Below, piece after piece: positions 24,886 to 32,117 of a DNA stretch of 57,903 nucleotides (within the stretch, counting starts at the first letter, position 1; each line of letters opens with the position of its first letter). Source of the stretch: an uncultured Erysipelotrichaceae bacterium (lineage in GTDB: Bacteria > Bacillota_I > Bacilli_A > Erysipelotrichales > Coprobacillaceae); contig UPXV01000014.1 of the NCBI GenBank assembly GCA_900538465.1, positions 1 to 57,903 of the forward strand. The letters are read 5' to 3'. Both the position numbers and the translations under genes were made by a program. Under the pieces are notes generated by a model that was not told the DNA's origin, searched no databases, and saw only the letters and a program-made list of their open reading frames with translations.

Positions 24886-26322
24886 ATGAAAAAGAAAGTT
24901 GTATTACCTGATGACTTTTTCTTAGGCGCTGCAGCAAGTGCATGGCAGACAGAAGGATGGACTGGAAAAAAAGAACATCAGGATTCATATATTGATTTAT
25001 GGTATAAAGAAAATAAGAATGTATGGCATAATGGCTATGGACCAGCTATTGCGACAGATTACTATCATCGTTATCAAGAAGATATTGGCTATATGAAAGA
25101 AATTGGTATGAATTGTTATCGGACATCATTAAATTGGTCAAGATTTCTAACTGATTATGAAAATGTAATTGTTGATGAAGAGTATGCAGCATACTATGAT
25201 GCCATGTTAGATGAATTAATTGCCCAAGGCATTGAACCAATGGTTTGTCTTGAACATTATGAAATCCCTGGTGTTTTGTTTAAAAAATATGATGGGTTTG
25301 CAAGTAAGCACGTTGTAGAATTATTTGTGAAATATGCGGAAAAAGCCTTTCAAAGATTTGGACATAAGGTAAAATACTGGTTTGCTTTTAATGAACCTGT
25401 TGTTGTTCAAACAAGAATTCATTTAGATGCTTTGCGTTATCCATTTTATCAAGACAGTCAGGCTTGGATGCAATGGAATTACAATAAAGCATTGGCAACA
25501 AATATGGTTATGAAAGTTTATAAAGAAGGTGGCTATCGCATAAAAGGTGGTAAGTTTGGAACGATTATTAATGTAGAGACAGCTTATCCTAGAGGAAACA
25601 ATCCAAGAGATTTAGATGCTGCTGATAAGTATGATTTATTCTATAATCGTGTTTTCTTAGATCCAGCTATTAAAGGACATTATGAGGAAGGGTTCTTTGA
25701 TTTGTTAAAGAAACATGATATTTTAATGGATTATACGAAGGAAGAATTAGATATTATCCAAAATAATACATTGGATTGGGTAGGAATTAATTTGTATCAT
25801 CCTAATCGTGTGAAAGGACGTACAACAATGGTTCATCCTGAGGCACCATTCCATCCAGATTTCTATTATGAAGATTTCAATATGCCTGGTAAAAAAATGA
25901 ATCCTCATCGTGGTTGGGAAATTTATCCTCAAATCATGTATGATATGGCTATGCGTATGAAGAATCAATATGATAATTTTGAGTGGTTTATTGCTGAAAG
26001 TGGTATGGGTGTTGAAAATGAAAAACAATACAAGGATGATTCAGGAATGATTCAAGATGAGTATCGTATTGAATTTATAAAAATGCATTTAGATTGGTTA
26101 TTAAAAGGAATTGAAGAAGGATCAAATTGTAAAGGTTATATGTTATGGGCATTTACAGATAATGTATCCCCAATGAATGCTTTTAAGAATCGTTATGGAT
26201 TAGTTGAAATAGATTTAGAAGATAATCGTAATAGACATTTAAAAAAATCTGCTTATTTCTATAAAGAACTTATTTTAAAGCGAACTTTTGAAATTGAAGA
26301 TGATGAAAATGAATATAAATAA
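24886..26322 (+). CDS. Divergent GH1 beta-glycosidase
   Basis: 478 aa GH1 barrel. The acid/base Glu170 lies in FAFNEP and the nucleophile Glu371 in FIAESGMGV, where the usual ENG is ESG. The LxHWDLP strand reads LEHYEIPG (122-129). The C-terminal phosphate-loop equivalent is VSPMNAFKNRYGLVEID: Ser428 and Tyr437 align with the LacG phosphate site, but the Lys position is Asn435 with Lys434 beside it. This distinct GH1 subgroup may accept an unusual phosphorylated or acidic aglycone. Packed between uxuA and the IlvD-type dehydratase, so its product is probably a sugar acid. Confidence 0.85.
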   Translation: MKKKVVLPDDFFLGAAASAWQTEGWTGKKEHQDSYIDLWYKENKNVWHNGYGPAIATDYYHRYQEDIGYMKEIGMNCYRTSLNWSRFLTDYENVIVDEEYAAYYDAMLDELIAQGIEPMVCLEHYEIPGVLFKKYDGFASKHVVELFVKYAEKAFQRFGHKVKYWFAFNEPVVVQTRIHLDALRYPFYQDSQAWMQWNYNKALATNMVMKVYKEGGYRIKGGKFGTIINVETAYPRGNNPRDLDAADKYDLFYNRVFLDPAIKGHYEEGFFDLLKKHDILMDYTKEELDIIQNNTLDWVGINLYHPNRVKGRTTMVHPEAPFHPDFYYEDFNMPGKKMNPHRGWEIYPQIMYDMAMRMKNQYDNFEWFIAESGMGVENEKQYKDDSGMIQDEYRIEFIKMHLDWLLKGIEEGSNCKGYMLWAFTDNVSPMNAFKNRYGLVEIDLEDNRNRHLKKSAYFYKELILKRTFEIEDDENEYK

Positions 26323-26346
26323 AATGTAAGAAGGGAAGAAGTATTT

Positions 26347-28062
26347 ATGAAAAGCCAAGAATTAAGAGAAATTGCACCAGAGTTAGATCCATTAAGAATT
26401 GGAACTGGTTGGCAAGTTGATGAATTGGATAAGATGCAAATCTTTATTGAAAGTACATATGGAGATTCTCATCCAGGCAGTGCGCATTTGAATGAATTGG
26501 TTGGATATGTAGAAGAAAGCATAAAAGCCCAACATGCAAAAGGGGCTAAATATTATACAACGGATATGTGTGATGGAGAAGCACAAGGACATGATGGAAT
26601 TAATTATTCTTTATGTTCTCGAGAAATGATCACAAATATGATTGAAATTCAATATGAAGCAACACCATATGATGGATGTGTCTTTTTATCAAGTTGTGAT
26701 AAAGCAGTTCCTGCACATTTAAAAGCAATTGCTAGATTAAATGCTCCTTCTATTATTATTCCTGGGGGAGTTATGAATGCCGGACCAAATTTATTAACAT
26801 TAGAACAAATTGGAAAATACTCTGCACAATATCAACGTGGTGAAATCACTTTAGATGAGTTCAACTATTATAAACACAATGCTTGTCCAAGTTGTGGAGC
26901 TTGTAGTTTTATTGGAACTGCAACAACTATGCAAATTATGTCTGAGGCATTAGGTTTAGCGTTGCCTGGAACATCATTACTTCCTGCAACAAGTGATGAA
27001 TTAAAAGAAGTTGCTAAAAATATTGGGCAACATATACGATTCTTGGTGGAAAAAGATATTAAACCTTCTGATATTTTAACAAAAGAAGCCTTTGAAAATG
27101 CGATTATGGTTCATGCTGCCATTGCTGGTTCAACAAATGCATTATTACATTTACCTGCGATTGCACATGAAGCTGGAATTGAATTAACAGGGGATGATTT
27201 TGATCGTATTCATCGTCAAATTCCATATATTTTAAATTTAAGACCAAGTGGGTTCTATCCTGCTCAATATTACTATTATGCGGGAGGAACTCCTGCTATT
27301 ATGGAAGCTATTAAAGATCATTTGCATTTAGATGTTATGACTGTAACAGGAAAAACACTTGGTGAAAATTTAGAGGATCTCAAAAACAATGGTTATTATG
27401 AAAGATGTTTTGCTCATTTAAAAGATGTTGATGTCAAACGTGAAGATATTATTTATTCTTGTGAGAAACCTTTAAATCAAGAAGGTGCCATTGCTATCTT
27501 AAAAGGAAACTTAGCACCGGAAGGGGCAGTTGTGAAACATTCAGCAGTTCCTAAAGCTATGCAAGAAGTTGTTTTATCAGCACGTGTTTTTGATTGTGAG
27601 GAAGAAGCGATTGATGCAATCTTAAAACATAAAATCAATCCAGGTGAAGCTGTTTTTATTCGTTATGAAGGTCCAAAAGGAAGTGGAATGCCAGAAATGT
27701 TCTATACAACAGAAGCAATTTCTAGTGATCCTGAATTATCAGCATCTATAGCCTTATTGACAGATGGTCGTTTTTCAGGCGCAAGTAAAGGACCAGCAAT
27801 TGGACATATTTCACCAGAAGCGGCAAGTGGAGGACCAATTGCCTTAGTAGAAGATGGTGACTTGATTGAAATCAGTGTTAAAAATCGAACTTTAAATATT
27901 GTTGGTATTGCTGGAAAAAGAACACCATTAGATTTGGTTGATAAAGTCTTAGAAGAAAGAAAAGCAAAATGGCAACCACGTGCTGCAAAATATCAAAAAG
28001 GAGTTATGAAACTCTATACAAAACATGCAGTTTCACCAATGAAAGGTGGGTATATGGATTAA
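26347..28062 (+). CDS. IlvD/Edd-family dehydratase, probably an aldonate dehydratase
   Basis: 571 aa iron-sulfur dehydratase. Cluster and active-site segments: TTDMCDGEAQGHDGINYSL (Cys75), LSSCDKAVPAH (Cys117) and ACPSCGACSFIGTATTM (Cys180-186), with the C-terminal TDGRFSGASKG. The family covers dihydroxyacid dehydratase (IlvD), 6-phosphogluconate dehydratase and the gluconate/xylonate/arabonate dehydratases. No branched-chain amino acid genes are near, and KDG kinase and KDPG aldolase follow, so a sugar-acid dehydratase making KDG (for example from gluconate) is inferred. Its stop overlaps the next ATG (TAATG). Confidence 0.85.
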   Translation: MKSQELREIAPELDPLRIGTGWQVDELDKMQIFIESTYGDSHPGSAHLNELVGYVEESIKAQHAKGAKYYTTDMCDGEAQGHDGINYSLCSREMITNMIEIQYEATPYDGCVFLSSCDKAVPAHLKAIARLNAPSIIIPGGVMNAGPNLLTLEQIGKYSAQYQRGEITLDEFNYYKHNACPSCGACSFIGTATTMQIMSEALGLALPGTSLLPATSDELKEVAKNIGQHIRFLVEKDIKPSDILTKEAFENAIMVHAAIAGSTNALLHLPAIAHEAGIELTGDDFDRIHRQIPYILNLRPSGFYPAQYYYYAGGTPAIMEAIKDHLHLDVMTVTGKTLGENLEDLKNNGYYERCFAHLKDVDVKREDIIYSCEKPLNQEGAIAILKGNLAPEGAVVKHSAVPKAMQEVVLSARVFDCEEEAIDAILKHKINPGEAVFIRYEGPKGSGMPEMFYTTEAISSDPELSASIALLTDGRFSGASKGPAIGHISPEAASGGPIALVEDGDLIEISVKNRTLNIVGIAGKRTPLDLVDKVLEERKAKWQPRAAKYQKGVMKLYTKHAVSPMKGGYMD

Positions 28063-28352
28063 TGGCTACAAAAAAACAAAAGAAAGACAAGATGGATGGA
28101 TTAACAGATCGTCAAAAACATATTGTTGAATTAAGAGAAAAACTGAATCAACCTGATCCAAATGCCATTCATGTTTTTACAAAATATAAAATCATTACCT
28201 ATATTTTTAATATTGTTTTTCCACCTTATGCACTTTATCGCATATGGAATAAAAATTCTGAATTTAATAAGAATGAAAAGGGAATTCAAACAGCAGTTTG
28301 TATTATTTATGTGATGGTCTTAATCAGTTTATTAATGGGAGGAATGTCATAA
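28062..28352 (+). CDS. Small membrane protein of unknown function inside the sugar-acid operon
   Basis: 96 aa. A charged N-terminal 40 residues (MATKKQKKDKMDGLTDRQKH) is followed by two hydrophobic segments (about 45-62, YIFNIVFPPYALYRIW, and about 76-94, IIYVMVLISLLMGG). Both junctions are TAATG overlaps: its ATG overlaps the dehydratase stop and its stop overlaps the aldolase ATG, so it is firmly built into the operon. The ATG at 28062 is chosen over an upstream in-frame start because of this overlap. No family is recognised; a permease helper or regulatory membrane peptide is possible. Confidence 0.65.
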   Translation: MATKKQKKDKMDGLTDRQKHIVELREKLNQPDPNAIHVFTKYKIITYIFNIVFPPYALYRIWNKNSEFNKNEKGIQTAVCIIYVMVLISLLMGGMS

Positions 28353-28996
28353 TGAAAAAATCAGAAATTATTATGGAATTAAAAAAACAAGGTGTTGTCG
28401 CAGTTATTAGAGGAAATAGTTTAGAAGAAGGGATTGGAATTTCGAAAGCTTGTATTGCTGGCGGATTAACTTCAATTGAAATGGCTTATACAAATGCCAA
28501 TGCTTCAGAAATTATCAAACAATTGTCAGATATGTATAAAGATGATGCAAGAGTTTGTATTGGGGCAGGAACAGTTTTAGATGCTCCTACAGCGAGAATG
28601 GCTATTTTAGCAGGTGCTCAATATATTGTTTCACCTTCTTTTGATCAAGAAACAGCTGTTTTATGTAATCGCTATGGAATTCCTTATATTCCTGGATGCA
28701 TGACAATTAAAGAAATTGTAACTGCTATGGAAGCAGGAAGCGAAATCATTAAATTGTTCCCAGGTAGTGCTTTTGGACCAGGATATGTTGGAGCAATTAA
28801 AGCACCATTACCTCAAGTTTCATTAATGGTAACAGGTGGAGTAAAATTGGATAATTTAGATCAATGGTTCAAGGCTGGTGTTGATGCAATCGGTGTTGGT
28901 GGAGAATTGAATAAACTTGGTGAAGCGGGTCAATTTGATGAAATCACAAGAATCGCATCTGAATATGTCAAGAAAGCAAGTGAGGCGAGAGGATAG
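28352..28996 (+). CDS. kdgA: KDPG/KHG aldolase
   Basis: 214 aa class I aldolase that splits 2-keto-3-deoxy-6-phosphogluconate to pyruvate and glyceraldehyde-3-phosphate. It has VVAVIRGNSLEEG at the start, CIGAGTVLDAPTA, IPYIPGCMT and the Schiff-base Lys in EIIKLFPGSAFGP. TAATG overlap with the small membrane protein; the stop overlaps the GTG start of the kinase. The upstream in-frame ATG at 28298 would add 18 residues inside the preceding gene and is rejected. A close paralogue lies at 46843-47478. Confidence 0.93.
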   Translation: MKKSEIIMELKKQGVVAVIRGNSLEEGIGISKACIAGGLTSIEMAYTNANASEIIKQLSDMYKDDARVCIGAGTVLDAPTARMAILAGAQYIVSPSFDQETAVLCNRYGIPYIPGCMTIKEIVTAMEAGSEIIKLFPGSAFGPGYVGAIKAPLPQVSLMVTGGVKLDNLDQWFKAGVDAIGVGGELNKLGEAGQFDEITRIASEYVKKASEARG

Positions 28997-29994
28997 TGAA
29001 AGTTTTATGTATGGGGGAAACCCTCCTGCGTTATTCGACTTTAAAAGGACATCGTATTAGTGAACTGGATTTTCAAGTGCATGTAGGAGGTAGCGAAACA
29101 AATATTGCAGTCAGTTTAGCTCAATATGGATTTGAAACATCATTGCTGACAAAATTACCACAACATGCTTTAGGTGATGCGGTGATTTCTTTCTTAAAAA
29201 GATTTGATGTAGATACATCTAAAATTATCAGAAATGATATGCGTATAGGAAGTTATTTCTTAGAAAATGGAAGTGGAAATCGCACAAGTCAAGTTATCTA
29301 TGATCGCCAAAATAGTGCAATGACTTCATTGACTCTTGATGATATTGATATTAAAGAGTTATTTGCTGGAATTGATGTTTTTGTGGTTTCAGGCATCACT
29401 TTAGCGTTGAATGAGACAGTCAAAAATGTTGTGTTAGAAATGGTAAAATATTGCCAAGGAAATAAGATTACTGTCGTATATGATAGTAATTATCGTGCAA
29501 AAATGTGGTCAATTGAAGAAGCTGGAAAAGCTTTGAAAGAAATTTTGCCTTATGTAGATATTCTTTCGGCAGGTTATTTAGATGCTCAAAACTTCTTAGG
29601 TATTACAAGTGATAAAGAAAGTTTTGAAGAACGATTGAGTGAAGTTTATATGAAAATGAAAGAAATTTATCCAAATTTAAAATATATCACTTCAACCAAA
29701 AGAGATATTATCTCTACTAGTGTTAATGATTTAACAGGTTATCTTTATAGTGATCAATTGTATGTATCAAAGACTTATCATATTGATGATATTGTTGATC
29801 GTGTTGGTGGTGGAGATGCTTATTTATCTGGATTGTTATATGGGTTATTAAATCAAAAAGATTTAAAATATAGTTTGGAATTGGGATGTTGCGCATCTGT
29901 TTTGAAACATACGATTCATGGTGATGCAAATACATTTACAATAAGTGAAATAGAAAATTTTATGGATGCTGGAGCATCAAGAATTCATAGATAA
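28996..29994 (+). CDS. kdgK: 2-keto-3-deoxygluconate kinase, PfkB family
   Basis: 332 aa ribokinase-fold sugar kinase. The N-terminal GETLLRYS and VGGSETNIAVSLAQYG (substrate site) and the C-terminal RVGGGDAYLSGLLYG (catalytic Asp, anion hole) are intact. It should phosphorylate KDG to KDPG for the aldolase encoded immediately before it. The start codon is GTG at 28996, overlapping the TAG stop of kdgA, with GAGAGG as ribosome site. The GH1 gene follows after 12 bases. Confidence 0.9.
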   Translation: MKVLCMGETLLRYSTLKGHRISELDFQVHVGGSETNIAVSLAQYGFETSLLTKLPQHALGDAVISFLKRFDVDTSKIIRNDMRIGSYFLENGSGNRTSQVIYDRQNSAMTSLTLDDIDIKELFAGIDVFVVSGITLALNETVKNVVLEMVKYCQGNKITVVYDSNYRAKMWSIEEAGKALKEILPYVDILSAGYLDAQNFLGITSDKESFEERLSEVYMKMKEIYPNLKYITSTKRDIISTSVNDLTGYLYSDQLYVSKTYHIDDIVDRVGGGDAYLSGLLYGLLNQKDLKYSLELGCCASVLKHTIHGDANTFTISEIENFMDAGASRIHR

Positions 29995-30006
29995 TGGAGG
30001 AATATT

Positions 30007-31428
30007 ATGGGATTTCCTAAAGATTTTTTATGGGGTGGAGCCATTGCTGCAAATCAAGCAGAAGGAGCATATCTTGAAGATGGAAAAGGTTTAACAACTG
30101 TGGATATGATTCCTCATGGTGAAAAAAGAATGTATGTCAAACTTGGAGATATGTATCCTGTTGAATTCATTGAAGGAGAAAATTATCCTAGTCATGAAGC
30201 TATTGATTTTTATCATCATTATAAAGAGGATATCAAATTATTTGCCCAAATGGGATTTAAAACTTTTCGTACTTCTATTTCATGGGCAAGAATTTTCCCT
30301 AATGGTGATGAATTAGAACCCAATGAAGCAGGAATTGCTTTTTATACAGATATGTTTAAGGAATGTCAAAAATATGGTATTGAACCATTAGTGACTTTAT
30401 GTCATTTTGATGTTCCTATGGGTCTTGTTAGAAAATATGATTCATGGAAAAGTCGTGAAATGATTGATTGTTTTGTCAAATATGCAAAAGTTTGTTTTGA
30501 AAGATTTGACGGCTTGGTGAAGTATTGGTTAACATTTAATGAAATTAATATTTTGTTACATTCTCCTTTTTCAGGTGCTGGGATCAGTTTTAAAGAAGGA
30601 GAAAATAGAGAACAAGTCAAATATCAAGCAGCACATCATGAACTCGTAGCAAGTGCATTGGCAACAAAAATAGCACATCAAATTAATCCTGAAAATAAAG
30701 TTGGTTGTATGTTAGCTGGTGGACAATTTTATCCATACAGTTGCGATCCTAAAGATGTTTGGATGGCTATGAATAAAGATCGTGAAAATTTAATGTTTAT
30801 TGACGTTCAAGCAAGAGGATATTATCCAAGTTATGCTAAACGTGTATTTAAAGAAAAAGATATTCATTTAGATATTCGTCTTGGTGATGAAGAAATTTTA
30901 AGACAATATCCAGTTGATTTTATTTCTTTTAGTTATTATCAATCACGTTGTGCAAGTAGTGATCCAAAAATGGGAATGACTGATGGTAATGTTGTGAAAT
31001 CAGTTAAAAATCCATATTTACAAACATCTGATTGGGGTTGGCAAATTGATCCATTAGGATTAAGAATTACTTTAAATGCTTTATATGATCGTTATCAAAA
31101 ACCATTATTCATTGTTGAAAATGGTTTAGGTGCTAAAGATAAGATTGAAGAAGATGGTACGATTCAAGATGATTATCGTATTGATTATTTAAGAGAACAT
31201 ATTAAAGCAATGAAAGATGCTATTGAAGATGGTGTTGATTTAATGGGCTATACAACTTGGGGTTGTATAGATTTGGTTGCTGCATCAACGGGTGAAATGA
31301 GTAAACGTTATGGTTTTATTTATGTGGATAAAGATGACCAAGGAAATGGGACTTTAGAAAGAAGAAAAAAGAAATCATTTGATTGGTATAAGAGAGTTAT
31401 TGCGAGTAATGGAGAAATATTAGATTAA
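30007..31428 (+). CDS. GH1 6-phospho-beta-glucosidase
   Basis: 473 aa, BglA/BglH-like. Acid/base Glu179 in LTFNEINI, nucleophile Glu371 in FIVENGLGA, LCHFDVP strand as in 6-phospho-beta-glucosidases. The phosphate loop GCIDLVAASTGEMSKRYGF keeps Lys433 and Tyr435, but the phosphate-binding Ser of DLVSA is Ala424. Hydrolysis of PTS-delivered 6-phospho-beta-glucosides is the family role; weaker phosphate contact or altered specificity is possible. Last gene of the operon, 12 bases after kdgK, ribosome site TGGAGG, followed by a strong terminator. Confidence 0.9.
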   Translation: MGFPKDFLWGGAIAANQAEGAYLEDGKGLTTVDMIPHGEKRMYVKLGDMYPVEFIEGENYPSHEAIDFYHHYKEDIKLFAQMGFKTFRTSISWARIFPNGDELEPNEAGIAFYTDMFKECQKYGIEPLVTLCHFDVPMGLVRKYDSWKSREMIDCFVKYAKVCFERFDGLVKYWLTFNEINILLHSPFSGAGISFKEGENREQVKYQAAHHELVASALATKIAHQINPENKVGCMLAGGQFYPYSCDPKDVWMAMNKDRENLMFIDVQARGYYPSYAKRVFKEKDIHLDIRLGDEEILRQYPVDFISFSYYQSRCASSDPKMGMTDGNVVKSVKNPYLQTSDWGWQIDPLGLRITLNALYDRYQKPLFIVENGLGAKDKIEEDGTIQDDYRIDYLREHIKAMKDAIEDGVDLMGYTTWGCIDLVAASTGEMSKRYGFIYVDKDDQGNGTLERRKKKSFDWYKRVIASNGEILD

Positions 31429-31483
31429 AAAAGATATATTATCAAAACAACTTCTCTGTTGTTTCTTTGCAAATATTTTTAAG

Positions 31484-31511
31484 AAGATACTTTCAATCAA
31501 GTATCTTTTTT
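31484..31511 (+). terminator. Operon terminator
   Basis: Perfect nine-bp stem AAGATACTT with AAGTATCTT, six-base loop, run of T. Ends the iclR-to-GH1 operon. Confidence 0.85.
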
Positions 31512-32000
31512 GTCGGACAATGTTACAATAAAAAAGCTCGTATATGGGTAGAGGTGCATTAATCTAATAACACTAATAGCTTTAGATGTGACCAAGTAGA
31601 CATTATTAACTTTATTAAATTCAATGAATTATTTAGAAGCATGAACATTAATTGTTTTGCTTTTTATTATCAGAGAATTAAAACGTAAGTAGTTATAATG
31701 TTGAAAAGTCATGAAAAAAGGGAAGGATGGTCGTCCTTCTCTTTCTCTTTGAGTAAACATTATTTACTCTTACTAAATCCACTAATAGTATAACACTTAA
31801 TGATAAAATGTAAACATTAAAAAAGAAGCTTCAAATAACAGGATTAAGTTCAAATATGATATAGCTTATTACCTGTAAATAATCTTTTTTAAATGTTATA
31901 CAGTTATCAATAAGTTATGAGTATAATCAATGAGATGATAATAATTTGTATGAAGATTATTATCATTTTCTCATCAAAAAGGAGGCGAAAAAAGTAAAAA
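31512..32000. other. Long noncoding gap with hairpins and a palindrome
   Basis: No convincing gene. Contents: a terminator-like hairpin AGGGAAGGA/TCCTTCTCT (31719-31742) followed by a T-rich stretch; a palindrome GAGTAAA-N5-TTTACTC (31751-31769); an 11-bp hairpin ATGATAATAAT/ATTATTATCAT (31935-31966); and TATAAT at 31922-31927 without a good -35 box. The last hairpin lies ahead of AAGGAGG and the BglG-type regulator gene, so it may be part of its leader. I could not fit a BglG-type antiterminator (RAT) consensus. Confidence 0.4.
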
Positions 32001-32117
32001 ATGAACGAAAAAAAGATTATTAAGAAAAAAATTGCATTTTTAGATGTAGAAGTTTGCCTGTTCATGAAAGGGCTATCTTTATATAATAACAGTGATGAGA
32101 GGAGGAATGTGTCATGA
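32001..32117 (+). CDS. Possible 38-residue leader peptide overlapping the regulator start
   Basis: Open frame from ATG 32001 (MNEKKIIKKKIAFLDVEVCL...) to a TGA that overlaps the regulator ATG by four bases. AAAAAGGAGG lies upstream but 15 bases away, which is long. The overlap type matches real coupled genes in this window, but a 38-codon frame can arise by chance. Confidence 0.25.
   Translation: MNEKKIIKKKIAFLDVEVCLFMKGLSLYNNSDERRNVS

Noticed and set aside
27969..28061. Upstream extension of the small membrane protein gene
   Set aside because: It overlaps the conserved end of the dehydratase; the TAATG junction at 28062 is the better start.
26347..28062. Calling the dehydratase IlvD for branched-chain amino acid synthesis
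   Set aside because: The family allows it, but no ilv or leu genes are near and the neighbours are all KDG-pathway genes.
28298..28351. Upstream start for kdgA
   Set aside because: It lies inside the small membrane protein gene; the aldolase family begins at MKKSE.
31548..31620. GGGTAGAGGTGCATT resembles the 5' end of a lysine riboswitch
   Set aside because: Only the first few bases match. The other L-box core segments are not found, and the next gene is a PTS regulator, not a lysine gene.
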